Numbered from the stretch's first letter, positions 24,537 through 33,295 are shown. The stretch: 64,000 bases of DNA from Bradyrhizobium monzae (GCF_021458635.1 NZ_JAIRDQ010000004.1:434001-498000), one strand, 5' to 3'. Translations and numbers: made by a program. Notes: generated from the letters alone by a model not told the origin.

Positions 24537-25301
24537 ATGCCAAGGATCGATCGGGACGGCGTCGGGATCCATTACGAAGTTCACGGCGACGGACCGCCGC
24601 TGCTGCTCACCCACGGCTATTCCTCGACCTCGGCGATGTGGCATGGGCAGGTCGAGGCGCTCGCCAAGCAGTACAAGCTGATCCTGTGGGACATGCGCGG
24701 CCACGGCCAGTCCGACTATCCCGATGATCCCAAAGCCTACAGCGAAGCGCTGACCGTCGGCGACATGGCGGCGATCCTCGACGCGGTCGATGCCAGGCGC
24801 GCCATCATCGGCGGGCTCTCGCTCGGCGGCTACATGTCGCTCGCATTCTATCGCGCCCATCCGCAAACCGCTCGCGCGCTGCTGATCATCGACACCGGGC
24901 CCGGCTTCAAGAAGGACGAGCCGCGCGAGGCCTGGAATGCGCGTGCGCTCGCCACCGCCGACAAGCTCGATCGTGAAGGCCTCGACGTGCTGAAAACGGC
25001 CACCCGCGAGCGCGCCACCGCCAGCCATCGCAACGCCAGGGGACTGGCGCTAGCCGCGCGCGGCATGCTGACCCAGCGCGATGCCAAGGTGATGGAGCTG
25101 CTGCCCGACATCAAGGTGCCGTCGCTGATCGTGGTCGGCGCCGACGACACGCCGTTCCTGGCGGCGTCGGACTACATGGCGGCCAAAATCCCCGGCGCAC
25201 AAAAGGTCGTGATCCCCGCGGCCGGACACGCCGTCAACATCGACCAGCCCAAGGCTTTTGTTGACGCCGTGGTGCCTTTCCTGAAGAACTTGCCGGGATA
25301 G
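24537..25301 (+). CDS. Alpha/beta hydrolase
   Basis: The 254-residue protein is a classical alpha/beta hydrolase: oxyanion region LLTHGYSS near residue 25, nucleophile elbow GGLSLGG with Ser near residue 90, acid in VVGADDTPF near 200, and His in PAAGHAVNIDQP near 223. It probably hydrolyses an ester, lactone or related bond in the cytoplasm. The substrate is unknown. It is followed after 23 bases by a small secreted protein gene that may share its transcript. Confidence 0.8.
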   Translation: MPRIDRDGVGIHYEVHGDGPPLLLTHGYSSTSAMWHGQVEALAKQYKLILWDMRGHGQSDYPDDPKAYSEALTVGDMAAILDAVDARRAIIGGLSLGGYMSLAFYRAHPQTARALLIIDTGPGFKKDEPREAWNARALATADKLDREGLDVLKTATRERATASHRNARGLALAARGMLTQRDAKVMELLPDIKVPSLIVVGADDTPFLAASDYMAAKIPGAQKVVIPAAGHAVNIDQPKAFVDAVVPFLKNLPG

Positions 25302-25324
25302 GCGGTCATACAGGGATCACGGCA

Positions 25325-25666
25325 ATGAAGCGGGCAATCTTGGCTGCGGGCGCAGCGCTTCTCTCGATGGCAACGTCCGTGCAGGCCGAGCCGTTCGGGA
25401 CAGTGCCGCTGCGCCGTCCCTTCGTCGATACCTTGTCGAACAACACGCCGCTGGCGTTCGGGATGGATGCGGAGCAGGCCGCGCACGTCCTCGGACAACC
25501 CTTGCGATACGTCAAAGGGCGTCCCGGCAACGAGATCTATCTCGCGCTGCGCGACGTCGGCGGCAGCGGACTGATCCCTTACCGCCACCGCCTGTTCCTG
25601 CAATTCCGTCATGGACGGCTGGCAGGATGGAAGGAAGATTACGGCGAGAACTGGATGTGGGAGTGA
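25325..25666 (+). CDS. Small secreted protein of unknown function
   Basis: The 113-residue precursor has a signal peptide (MKRAILAAGAALLSMATSVQA) cut before EPFG. The mature part contains FGMDAEQAAHVLGQPLRYVKGRPGNEIYLALRD and ends RLFLQFRHGRLAGWKEDYGENWMWE. The pattern of a helix with the GMxxxxxxxxLGxP motif and a final strand with a Trp-rich end recalls small SmpA/OmlA-like periplasmic proteins. No function can be given. Confidence 0.65.
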   Translation: MKRAILAAGAALLSMATSVQAEPFGTVPLRRPFVDTLSNNTPLAFGMDAEQAAHVLGQPLRYVKGRPGNEIYLALRDVGGSGLIPYRHRLFLQFRHGRLAGWKEDYGENWMWE

Positions 25667-25692
25667 GGGCGGCTGCGCCACTGTCTCCCCAA

Positions 25693-25780
25693 GCGTCTCG
25701 AGGGATGAAGGCCCGGCTCTCGCTTCTCGCCCTTTCATCCTTCGAGACGCGCTGACGCGCTCCTCAGGATGAGGGGAGAG
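25693..25780. repeat. Inverted repeat between genes
   Basis: GCGTCTCGAGGGATGAAGG and CCTTTCATCCTTCGAGACGC face each other about 20 bases apart, followed by CTCCTCAGGATGAGGGG. This is a common rhizobial intergenic palindromic repeat type. It fills the gap between the small secreted protein and the dienelactone hydrolase genes. Confidence 0.65.
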
Positions 25781-25819
25781 AGCTGAATTTCAGATCGACA
25801 AGCAAGAAGGACAACCCGC

Positions 25820-26494
25820 GTGGGACAAGACATCAAGCTGACGGCGTCGGATAATTTCCAGCTCGGCGCCTATCGCGCCGATCCCGCAGCCGCGCCGAAG
25901 GGCGCGGTGGCGGTGATCCAGGAGATTTTTGGCGTCAATCATCACATCCGCTCGGTCTGCGACCGCCTCGCCGGCGAAGGCTATGTCGCGATCGCGCCGT
26001 CGATCTTCGACCGCACCGCGCCGGGCTTCCAGTCCGGCTATACGCCCGATGAGATCGCCGAAGCGCGAAAATTCGTCGCCAATCCCGATTGGGACGCGAT
26101 GCTGCGCGACACCCAGGCTGCGATCGACGCGGTGACGAACGTCGGCCCGGTCGGCATCATCGGCTTCTGCCTCGGCGGCAGCGTTGCCTATGTCGCGGCG
26201 ACGCGATTGAACGGCCTGAAGGCCGCGATCGGCTATTACGGCGGTGCCGTCGTGCGCTTTGCCGACGAGAAACCGAAGGTGCCGACGCAACTGCATTTCG
26301 GCGAAAAGGATGCCGGAATTCCGCTGACCGATGTCGAGACCGTCAAGACGAAGCGGCCCGATGTCGAGGTCTTCACCTATCCCGGCGCGCAGCACGGCTT
26401 CCATTGTGACGAGCGGCCGAGCTATGACAAGACCAGCTCCGACATCGCCTGGCCGCGCAGCATGGCGTTTCTTGCGAAACATTTGACGAAGTAG
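25820..26494 (+). CDS. Dienelactone hydrolase family protein
   Basis: The 224-residue protein shows the dienelactone hydrolase pattern: VAVIQEIFGVNHHIRSVCDRLAGEGYVAIAP with the conserved Glu, nucleophile in GFCLGGSVAYVAA (Cys near residue 115), LHFGEKDAGIP with the Asp, and YPGAQHGFHCDERPSYD with the His. The Cys-Asp-His triad hydrolyses dienelactones or related cyclic esters in aromatic catabolism; the actual substrate is unknown. It starts with GTG at 25820, with AAGG upstream. No aromatic pathway genes adjoin it. Confidence 0.85.
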   Translation: MGQDIKLTASDNFQLGAYRADPAAAPKGAVAVIQEIFGVNHHIRSVCDRLAGEGYVAIAPSIFDRTAPGFQSGYTPDEIAEARKFVANPDWDAMLRDTQAAIDAVTNVGPVGIIGFCLGGSVAYVAATRLNGLKAAIGYYGGAVVRFADEKPKVPTQLHFGEKDAGIPLTDVETVKTKRPDVEVFTYPGAQHGFHCDERPSYDKTSSDIAWPRSMAFLAKHLTK

Positions 26495-26511
26495 CGCACG
26501 TCGCGCTCCTC

Positions 26512-26554
26512 CGTCATTCCGGGACGCGCCGATAGGCGCGGACCCGGAATGACG
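26512..26554. repeat. Inverted repeat between convergent genes
   Basis: CGTCATTCCGGG and CCCGGAATGACG form a 12-bp perfect stem around a 19-base loop that has its own short GCGCC/GGCGC palindrome. It lies between the stops of the dienelactone hydrolase and the export lipoprotein genes and could also terminate transcription. Confidence 0.65.
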
Positions 26555-26560
26555 ACGCTC

Positions 26561-27301
26561 CTAGAACCAGCGCTCGCCGACGAACACGGTGTCGCCGGGG
26601 CTGACGGGCGTGCCGAGCGGCACGATGGCGCGCATCGAGCCGCCGGCTTCGGTGTGCGTGACGGTGACCACATCGCGTTTGGCGCGCGGCGAAAAACCGC
26701 CGGCGATCGCGACCGCGCTCTCGACCGTCATGTTCGGCACATAGGGATATTGGCCGGGCGCGGAGACTTCGCCGAGAATGAAGAACGGGCGGTAGGACTC
26801 GATCTCCACCGCCACTGAAGGATCGCGGATAAAGCCGTTGCGCAGGCGCGCTGCGATTTCTCCGGCGAGCCCTGCCGGAGTGCGGCCGCGTGCCGGCACT
26901 CCGCCGATCAGCGGCATGGTGATGGATCCGCCGGCATCGATGGCGTAGCTGTTGGTGAGCCCTTCCTGGCCGAAGACCACCACGCGGAGCTTGTCGCCGG
27001 CATCGAGGTGATAGGAGGAGTCGTAGCGCACGGGCGCAGCCACCATCGGCGCTGCATAGGCCACCGGCACGGGAGCCGGACCCGACGCAAAGGAATTGCT
27101 GAGCGCGGCAATGGCGCCGCCGCCGTTATCGGCAACGACGACCGGCGGCGGTGCGCCATAGGGCTGGCCATAGGCCATGGAGTCGAGATCGGGGCGGGGC
27201 TGCACCATCGCGACGGGACCGGTGGTCTGCATGCAGCCGCCCAGGGCCAGCGCGGCGGACGCTGCCAAGATCGACCATCGAAACGCGCGTGCAACCGGCA
27301 C
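26561..27301 (-). CDS. Polysaccharide export (Wza-like) lipoprotein
   Basis: The 246-residue precursor has a lipoprotein signal peptide ending LALGGC, so Cys22 or so is acylated and the protein sits in the outer membrane. Residues 85-170 are a Poly_export domain (YHLDAGDKLRVVVFGQEGLTNSYAIDAGGSITMPLIG), followed by a SLBB-like repeat (FFILGEVSAPGQYPYVPNMTVESAVAIAGG). Wza-type proteins form the channel for capsule or exopolysaccharide. No polymerase or glycosyltransferase genes are adjacent. The start is GTG at 27301, with AGGGA seven bases upstream. Confidence 0.82.
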   Translation of the reverse strand: MPVARAFRWSILAASAALALGGCMQTTGPVAMVQPRPDLDSMAYGQPYGAPPPVVVADNGGGAIAALSNSFASGPAPVPVAYAAPMVAAPVRYDSSYHLDAGDKLRVVVFGQEGLTNSYAIDAGGSITMPLIGGVPARGRTPAGLAGEIAARLRNGFIRDPSVAVEIESYRPFFILGEVSAPGQYPYVPNMTVESAVAIAGGFSPRAKRDVVTVTHTEAGGSMRAIVPLGTPVSPGDTVFVGERWF

Positions 27302-27357
27302 CGGACCATCCCTGAAAACGAGACAGCTTCAGTGATGCACTCGTTATGGTTAATAAA

Positions 27358-27380
27358 GGGTTGAGGGGACCTCAACCCTC
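27358..27380 (-). terminator. Terminator downstream of msrA
   Basis: On the minus strand AGGGTTGAGG, loop TCC, CCTCAACCCT makes a perfect 10-bp stem followed by TTATTAACC. It lies 30 bases past the msrA stop. The T-tract is broken, so strength is moderate. Confidence 0.55.
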
Positions 27381-27409
27381 CCTTGGAGGGGGAGGTAAGA
27401 GACGCGCAC

Positions 27410-28066
27410 TTACGCGCTCACCCCTACACCGATCGGACACGACACGCCCGTGCCACCTAAGCCGCAATAGCCGGCGGGATTCTTCGCCAGATATTGCTGA
27501 TGATAGTCCTCGGCGAAATAGAATTCGCCGGCTGGCGCGATCTCGGTGGTGATGGCGCCGAGGCCCTTTGCAGCGAGCGCCTTCTGATAGAGTGCCTTCG
27601 ACTGGTCGGCCGCTTTCTTCTGCGCATCCGAATAAGTGTAGATCGCGCTTCTGTACTGCGTGCCGACATCGTTGCCCTGGCGCATGCCCTGCGTCGGGTT
27701 GTGGTTCTCCCAGAACGTCTTCAGAAGCTTCTCGTAGGAGATCTTCTTCGGATCGAACACGACCAGCACCACTTCGGTGTGGCCGGTGCGTCCCGAACAG
27801 GTCTCTTCATAGGTCGGGTTCGGCGTGTGACCGCCGGCATAGCCGACGGCGGTCGCGTAGATGCCATCGCCGAGCTCCCAGAATTTGCGCTCGGCGCCCC
27901 AGAAGCAGCCGAGCCCGAACACGGCCTGCTCGAGGCCTGCGGGATAAGGCGGCGCGAGCTTCTCGCCGTTGACGAAATGGAAGCTCGCGGTCGGAATCGG
28001 TTGCGCGCGGCCGGGCAGCGCGTCAGCTGCACTCGGCAGTGCGGTGGTCTTGCGCATGAACACCAT
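27410..28066 (-). CDS. msrA: Peptide-methionine (S)-S-oxide reductase MsrA
   Basis: The 218-residue protein has the MsrA active-site motif GLGCFWGAE (Cys54), followed by GYAGGHTPNPTYEETCSGRTGHTEVV and FWENHNPTQGMRQGNDVGTQYRSAI, all hallmark stretches. It reduces methionine-S-sulfoxide in proteins and so repairs oxidative damage. Resolving cysteines are expected in the C-terminal YCGLGGTGVSCPIG. An N-terminal extension of about 45 residues is common in this subgroup. GGAGA before ATG 28066 sets the start. It is transcribed alone. Confidence 0.93.
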   Translation of the reverse strand: MVFMRKTTALPSAADALPGRAQPIPTASFHFVNGEKLAPPYPAGLEQAVFGLGCFWGAERKFWELGDGIYATAVGYAGGHTPNPTYEETCSGRTGHTEVVLVVFDPKKISYEKLLKTFWENHNPTQGMRQGNDVGTQYRSAIYTYSDAQKKAADQSKALYQKALAAKGLGAITTEIAPAGEFYFAEDYHQQYLAKNPAGYCGLGGTGVSCPIGVGVSA

Positions 28067-28237
28067 GATGGATCTCCGCAAAACGAGCTCTCGCGCGCCC
28101 GAGCCAAGTGCTCGGGCGGCGTGCTCGCGATCGAGTGGGAATATAGGTCTTTACGCAGGAAGGGGCAGGTTTGTTACGCCGCGCCCGGTGCGATGCTTGG
28201 TCCCGGCGGGAACTGAAGATCAGTCCCGGCGGGAACA

Positions 28238-28555
28238 TCAGTCCCGGGAATAGCCGATCAGCGGTTTGCGCGGGCGGAACAGGATCATCAGAAGAATGCC
28301 CAGCAAGCCGAGAACCGCGAAAACCGGCTGGTCCAGCACCAGGCGGATCACCGAAGTCCAGAGCCAGGGCGCCTTGGCCTCGACCCAGGTCCGGACGGCG
28401 GACTGGCTGGCCTGGTTGATGTCGTTCCAGAACTGGCCGAACCGGGTGAAGCGCAAGGTCTGGTCGGCGACCCAGCGGGCGCCGTCATAGACCATGAAGA
28501 AGAACCCGCCGGCGAGCAGCAACAAGCCAATCAGTCGGAAAAAGCCGCGGATCAT
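28238..28555 (-). CDS. Small membrane protein of unknown function
   Basis: The 105-residue protein has two hydrophobic segments: FFRLIGLLLLAGGFFFMVYDGARWV near the N-terminus and VFAVLGLLGILLMILF near the C-terminus, with an amphipathic middle (FGQFWNDINQASQSAVRTWVEAKAPWLW). It ends in a basic tail PRKPLIGYSRD. Similar proteins upstream of rpsT occur in related bacteria, to my recollection, but no function is known. Confidence 0.7.
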   Translation of the reverse strand: MIRGFFRLIGLLLLAGGFFFMVYDGARWVADQTLRFTRFGQFWNDINQASQSAVRTWVEAKAPWLWTSVIRLVLDQPVFAVLGLLGILLMILFRPRKPLIGYSRD

Positions 28556-28698
28556 GCCCTACCTCTATGGTCGCCCGATCGGACGACCCCTGGAAATGCC
28601 GTCAGCCAATAGCCGGGAGACGGCAGAAATTCAACCTCATCAGGGCGTTACGGCCCCCTTGGTACACCCTGGAGCCTGCTTTTCCAGCCCCTAAAGCG

Positions 28699-28727
28699 TT
28701 GACGGTGCCAAAGACCCCCTCTATAAG
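28699..28727 (+). promoter_or_regulatory. Promoter of rpsT
   Basis: TTGACG at 28699-28704, a 17-base spacer and TATAAG at 28722-28727 form a near-consensus sigma-70 promoter. Transcription would start near 28734 and leave a leader of about 210 bases before the rpsT ATG. S20 synthesis is autoregulated in E. coli, so a long structured leader would be in keeping. Confidence 0.6.
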
Positions 28728-28946
28728 GGCGCCAACTGGCGGCGGGCGCAATCCTGCCGCCGCTGTTCTTTGAGCAGTTGCAGGCTCTTTTGATTTGAGC
28801 CTCAGAGATGGCCGCAAGGCTTATCGCTCATGTTCTTGGAACGGCCCAGCAACCGAACACCCTAAATCCGAGCGTCGATTCCGCGGTCAAGCTGCCGGCG
28901 CTACCCGACCAAGACGCGACCGGTACCCGCAAAGGACATTGAGACT

Positions 28947-29213
28947 ATGGCCAACACCACCTCCGCCAAGAAAGCGACGCGCAAGATCGCCCGCCGCACC
29001 GCCGTCAACAAGTCGCGCCGCACCCAGATGCGCGGTGCCGTGCGTAACGTCGAGGAAGCCATCGCGACCGGCGATCGCGCCGCCGCGCTGAAGGCGATGG
29101 CGAGCGCCGAGCCCGCCCTGATGCAGGCCGCGCAGCGCAACATCGTTCACAAGAACAACGCCAGCCGCAAGGTCTCGCGCCTCACCGCGCAGATCGCCAA
29201 GCTCGCCAAGTAG
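28947..29213 (+). CDS. rpsT: 30S ribosomal protein S20
   Basis: The 88-residue basic protein begins MANTTSAKKATRKIARRTAVNKSRRTQMRG and ends NIVHKNNASRKVSRLTAQIAKL, the standard bS20 pattern of long helices binding 16S rRNA. It assists early assembly of the small subunit body. Length is normal. A consensus promoter lies 248 bases upstream and an intrinsic terminator about 105 bases downstream, so it is a monocistronic unit. rpsT next to dnaA is the usual alphaproteobacterial arrangement in this family. Confidence 0.97.
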   Translation: MANTTSAKKATRKIARRTAVNKSRRTQMRGAVRNVEEAIATGDRAAALKAMASAEPALMQAAQRNIVHKNNASRKVSRLTAQIAKLAK

Positions 29214-29317
29214 ACTTACCAAGTAATCTCGCCAAGTAAGTTCGCGACGTAAGCTCGTCGACGCGCCCCGATCGTCTCGTCCGATCGGCGAAGCCCTCGA
29301 ATATCGCGTTTTCAATC

Positions 29318-29342
29318 AGCCCGGCTCACGCCGGGCTTTTTG
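29318..29342 (+). terminator. Intrinsic terminator of rpsT
   Basis: AGCCCGGC, loop TCAC, GCCGGGCT followed by TTTTGTTG. The 8-bp stem and T-run are a classic intrinsic terminator, 105 bases after the rpsT stop. Confidence 0.85.
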
Positions 29343-30187
29343 TTGCCTGTCACAATTCCCGCTCGCGGTCGCTGGGCGACCAATCTTTGGTTGGAAGACT
29401 TTGGTCGTGTGCACCATGCTGCGTCCGTGATTTTACCAGTCGGTGCTTTGGCAACAGCGGAAACTTTCATTGCGCTGCGAAAAGCCTCTGCGGGGGCTAA
29501 GTTGCATTCTCCCGCGCGAGAGTTCTGCACACCGTAGTTTCACCGGAATAGGTTTCGCCCTGGGGTTACCCTGTGAAACGAGACTCAAAAAACGATGTCT
29601 CGCTAATCACTTATCGACATAGCGGCGCCAAGCATTTGGAAAATTCATGCGCGCAGTGCGTGCGTGACGCTTTTGTAAAAATTTTTTGGCGACAGGGGAG
29701 TTGTTGTCACATGACGCGCCGCGTCTTCGAATCTGCGCACGAATCCAAAAACTTGGTCTCAAGCCTGTGAACAACTCGTGCGTGGCGTTAACGCTGGTCA
29801 AGATTTTAAACGCCTCAAGTGTGAATCAATTTCGTTGCGAGTCTTTCCGCTTGGTGTATTCCTTAAGTCGTTCGCGGCGCCCACGATCTTGAGACCAGCG
29901 CGGTTTTGGAAACGGGGCGAGCGTGCAAATCGGCGGCGGTGTGCACGTAGGCGACGCTTCAACAAGCGATTGTCGGATCAACACCCACAGCAATGTGGGG
30001 ACGGTAGCTCTTTGTCTGAATGTCTCCAAGCGGGATTTTTTCTTGTCTCGCTCGCGCCAGGCGCAAATGAGGGACATCATGAAGCTGCCCCGACAAGCGT
30101 GATGGCGAAGCCGAGCGGACGAAAAGTGCAGACGGGCGGGACATCGGCGGCTTCAGTCGCAGTTGTCTTCTAGGACACGCAGGACCT
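29343..30187. other. dnaA upstream region with DnaA-box-like and GANTC sites
   Basis: About 850 bases without a convincing gene, including AT-rich runs such as TAAAAATTTTTT near 29676. TTATCGACA at 29611-29619 differs from the DnaA box TTATCCACA at one position; TGTGAACAA at 29766-29774 is a weaker inverted match. Five GANTC sites, the CcrM methylation target of alphaproteobacteria, lie at 29582, 29729, 29741, 29823 and 29839. dnaA regulation, and possibly an origin, could reside here. Box number and spacing are too poor to call oriC. Confidence 0.4.
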
Positions 30188-30222
30188 TGCCGTGAGCAAT
30201 CACGGCAGGACGGGGAGGTATC

Positions 30223-30336
30223 ATGTCTTACGGACTCAACGCGGTATTGAAACCAATTTCCATTTCCAACGATGCCGTTCTGGATTTGCCGGACATCCAG
30301 CCTCCCGCGTGTGACGAGGCGCCGAGTACGCGCTGA
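30223..30336 (+). CDS. Possible 37-residue small protein upstream of dnaA
   Basis: ATG at 30223 follows GGGGAGG with four bases between, and the frame reads MSYGLNAVLKPISISNDAVL, then DLPDIQPPACDEAPSTR, to TGA. A hairpin (TGCCGTGA, GCAA, TCACGGCA at 30188-30207) sits just before the ribosome binding site. The peptide has no recognised family, signal peptide or membrane span. It lies 178 bases before the dnaA start and could be a leader peptide or an independent small gene. Support is only the strong translation signal. Confidence 0.35.
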   Translation: MSYGLNAVLKPISISNDAVLDLPDIQPPACDEAPSTR

Positions 30337-30513
30337 CCTCGCGAACACTCCATCTCTGACATCGCTGATCTGACCGCGGCGTTCGCGCCGATCGGCAGAG
30401 CTATGCCCGACGATGGACTCGCTTGAGGTCGCGTCATTGCAGAAACCCTGATGCCAGGAACTCTGCATGGCGCTCACAACGCAACCTTATCTCTCAAGAA
30501 AAGTTCTCAAATG

Positions 30514-31926
30514 ATGACGACATCGGAACAGGATCGCTGGTCACGCGTGAAGAGCCGGCTGCGCTCGAACGTCGGCGAAGACGTTTATACGAGCTGGTTT
30601 GCGCGCATGGATCTCGAAGGCGTGCAGGAAGAGAGCGTGCGTCTCTCGGTGCCGACCCGCTTCCTGAAGAGCTGGATCCAGGCCCATTATGCCGAGCGCG
30701 TGCTGTCGTGCTGGCAGGCCGAGATGCCCGAAGTGCACCGCATCGATCTCACCGTTCGCTCCGCGGTGCGCCCCGTGCTGCAGCCGAAGGAAGCGCCGGT
30801 GCAGGTCGAAGCACGCCGTGCGCCGGCACCTGAGCTGCGCTCGACGGCGACCGCTCCGGTCTCGGCCAATCACGATGCGCTCGGCGGCTCGCCGCTCGAT
30901 CCGCGCCTGACCTTTGCGAGCTTCGTTGTCGGCCGCTCCAACACGCTGGCGCATGCCGCCGCGCGTCAGGTCGCCGAAGGCCGCCGCGGCGACCCCGTGA
31001 TGTTCAACCCGCTCTACATCCATGCCGGTGTTGGCCTCGGCAAGACGCATCTGCTGCAGGCGGTGACCTGGGCCGGCAATTCCGGCAACGAGCGCAAGGT
31101 GCTCTATCTCACCGCGGAAAAATTCATGTACGGCTTCGTCGCCGCGCTGAAGACGCAGACGGCGCTCGCCTTCAAGGAAGCGCTGCGCGGCATCGACGTG
31201 CTCGTCATCGACGATCTCCAGTTCCTGCAGGGCAAGTCGACCCAGGCCGAGTTCTGTCACACGCTGAACGCGCTGATCGATGCCGGCCGTCAGGTCGTGA
31301 TCGCGGCCGACCGTCCGCCGTCCGATCTCGAAAGCCTGGACGACCGCGTCCGCTCGCGTCTGGCCGGGGGTCTCGTGGTCGAGATGGCCTCGCTCGGCGA
31401 GGAGCTGCGCCACGGCATTCTCAAGTCGCGCGTCGCAGCCGCCCGCGCCCATCATGCGACATTCGAGGTGCCGGAGGAGGTGCTGACTTATCTGGCCCGC
31501 ACCATCACTCATAACGGCCGCGACCTCGAAGGCGCCATCAACCGCCTGTTGGCGCACTCGAAGTTGAACAACCGGCCGGTGACGCTGGAAATGGCCGAGC
31601 ACGAGGTGCGCGACCTGATCCGGCCGCAGGAGCCGAAGCGGATCAAGATCGAGGACATCCAGCGCGTGGTGGCACGGCAGTATAATGTCAGCCGCTCCGA
31701 CCTGCTGTCCTCGCGCCGGACCGCCAATGTGGTGCGTCCGCGCCAGGTGGCGATGTACCTCGCCAAGACCCTGACGCTGCGCTCGCTCCCCGAGATCGGC
31801 CGCCGCTTCGGAGGCCGCGACCACACCACGGTGCTGCACGCCGTGCGCAAGATCGAGGCCCTGGTGTCCAAGGACAATGCGTTGTCCGAGGAGGTCGAGT
31901 CGCTCAAGCGCCAGCTGCAGGAATAA
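30514..31926 (+). CDS. dnaA: Chromosomal replication initiator DnaA
   Basis: The 470-residue protein has domain I (EQDRWSRVKSRLRSNVGEDVYTSWFARM), a short linker, and the AAA+ domain with Walker A GVGLGKT at residues 172-178 and Walker B VLVIDD at 229-234. The C-terminal DNA-binding domain contains the signature GGRDHTTVLHA at 433-443. It binds DnaA boxes with ATP to open the origin and is a transcription factor in alphaproteobacteria. I chose ATG at 30514 so that MTTSEQDRW aligns with the Bradyrhizobium form; ATG at 30511 and 30451 are in frame, and none has a good ribosome binding site. Confidence 0.97.
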   Translation: MTTSEQDRWSRVKSRLRSNVGEDVYTSWFARMDLEGVQEESVRLSVPTRFLKSWIQAHYAERVLSCWQAEMPEVHRIDLTVRSAVRPVLQPKEAPVQVEARRAPAPELRSTATAPVSANHDALGGSPLDPRLTFASFVVGRSNTLAHAAARQVAEGRRGDPVMFNPLYIHAGVGLGKTHLLQAVTWAGNSGNERKVLYLTAEKFMYGFVAALKTQTALAFKEALRGIDVLVIDDLQFLQGKSTQAEFCHTLNALIDAGRQVVIAADRPPSDLESLDDRVRSRLAGGLVVEMASLGEELRHGILKSRVAAARAHHATFEVPEEVLTYLARTITHNGRDLEGAINRLLAHSKLNNRPVTLEMAEHEVRDLIRPQEPKRIKIEDIQRVVARQYNVSRSDLLSSRRTANVVRPRQVAMYLAKTLTLRSLPEIGRRFGGRDHTTVLHAVRKIEALVSKDNALSEEVESLKRQLQE

Positions 31927-31952
31927 ACGCCTAAGACGCTCCTGCCATTCTC

Positions 31953-31982
31953 CCGCCGCCCCGGCCGCGCCCGGGGCGGCGG
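31953..31982 (+). terminator. GC-rich hairpin after dnaA
   Basis: CCGCCGCCCCGG, loop CCGCGC, CCGGGGCGGCGG is a perfect 12-bp stem 27 bases after the dnaA stop. Only TCGCGTTTCTG follows, so termination would be partial or Rho-assisted. It may separate dnaA from dnaN expression. Confidence 0.45.
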
Positions 31983-32176
31983 TCGCGTTTCTGCGGGTAA
32001 ATCGTGGGGAACTGGCCCCGATCCCTTGAATCCGGAGGCCATCCGCGCCACCTTGCGCGACCCTGACGGCTTTGGTCATATCGGCTGGACGATCCGGCTT
32101 TCCGGGGTCTTCGGTGCCGCGGCGCGCTTTCCTCCGCCCGGCTTTTTCCATCTTTGGGGATCGGGCGAGTAGTGCA

Positions 32177-33295
32177 ATGAAGGTTACGGTCGAACGCGCG
32201 CAACTCCTGAAATCGCTGGGCCATGTCCACCGCGTGGTCGAGCGCCGCAACACGATTCCGATCCTGGGCAACGTGCTGGTCCGCGCGGAGAATGCGAAAT
32301 TGTCGCTGAAGGCGACCGACCTCGACCTCGAGGTCACCGAAACGCTGCCGGCGGAAACCGCCACGGCCGGTTCCACCACCGTGCCGGCGCACATGTTCTA
32401 CGACATCGTGCGCAAGCTGCCCGACGGTTCGCAGATCGTGCTGGAAGCCGACGGCGACCGCGCCGTGCTGGCGATCCGCGCCGGCCGCTCGCGCTTCACG
32501 CTGCAGACCCTGCCGGAGAACGACTTCCCGGATCTCGCCACCGGTGACCTCTCGCATTCGTTCTCGCTCGCCGCCAAGGACGTCAAGCGGCTGATCGACC
32601 GCACCCAGTTCGCGATCTCGACGGAAGAGACGCGCTATTATCTCAACGGCATCTATCTGCATGCGGCCGGCACGGCGAACGCCGCGACCTTGCGCGGCGT
32701 TGCCACCGACGGCCACCGCCTCGCCCAGCTCGACCTGGTCCAGCCCAAGGGCGCCGAGGGCATGCCCGGCGTGATCGTACCGCGCAAAACCGTCGGCGAG
32801 GTACAGCGCCTGATCGAGGACAACGAGGCCGAGGTCACGATCGAGCTGTCGCAGGCAAAAATCCGCTTCACCATCGGCAATGTGGTGCTGACCTCGAAAC
32901 TGATCGACGGCACCTTCCCGGATTACGGCCGCGTCATTCCGCAGGGCAATGACAAGGAGCTGGTGGTCGACAAGAAGGACTTCGAGAACGCGGTCGACCG
33001 CGTCTCGACGATCTCGAGCGAGCGCGGCCGCGCGGTGAAGCTGTCGCTGTCGCCGGGCAAGCTGGTGCTGTCGGTCACCAATCCGGATTCCGGCAGCGCC
33101 ACCGAAGAGATCGAGGTCGAGTACGCCTCCGACGCGCTCGATATCGGCTTCAACTCCCGCTATCTGCTCGACATCGCCGCCCAGATCGAAGGCGACGTCG
33201 CCACCCTCAAGCTCGCCGACCCCGGCTCGCCCACCCTGGTGCAGGACAAGGACGACAAGAGCGCGCTGTACGTGCTGATGCCGATGCGGGTGTGA
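32177..33295 (+). CDS. dnaN: DNA polymerase III sliding clamp (beta subunit)
   Basis: The 372-residue protein has the three-domain clamp layout: MKVTVERAQLLKSLGHVHRVVERRNTIPILGNVLV in domain 1, TRYYLNGIYLHA and VATDGHRLAQLDL in domain 2, and the conserved C-terminus SALYVLMPMRV, which forms the peptide-binding cleft edge. The dimeric ring holds the replicative polymerase on DNA. Length is normal. ATG at 32177 is the standard start. It is 250 bases downstream of dnaA in the same direction. Confidence 0.97.
   Translation: MKVTVERAQLLKSLGHVHRVVERRNTIPILGNVLVRAENAKLSLKATDLDLEVTETLPAETATAGSTTVPAHMFYDIVRKLPDGSQIVLEADGDRAVLAIRAGRSRFTLQTLPENDFPDLATGDLSHSFSLAAKDVKRLIDRTQFAISTEETRYYLNGIYLHAAGTANAATLRGVATDGHRLAQLDLVQPKGAEGMPGVIVPRKTVGEVQRLIEDNEAEVTIELSQAKIRFTIGNVVLTSKLIDGTFPDYGRVIPQGNDKELVVDKKDFENAVDRVSTISSERGRAVKLSLSPGKLVLSVTNPDSGSATEEIEVEYASDALDIGFNSRYLLDIAAQIEGDVATLKLADPGSPTLVQDKDDKSALYVLMPMRV

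Noticed and set aside
29343..30187. Calling a definite oriC upstream of dnaA
   Set aside because: Only one near-perfect DnaA box was found and the origin of related bacteria may lie elsewhere. It is kept as a candidate only.
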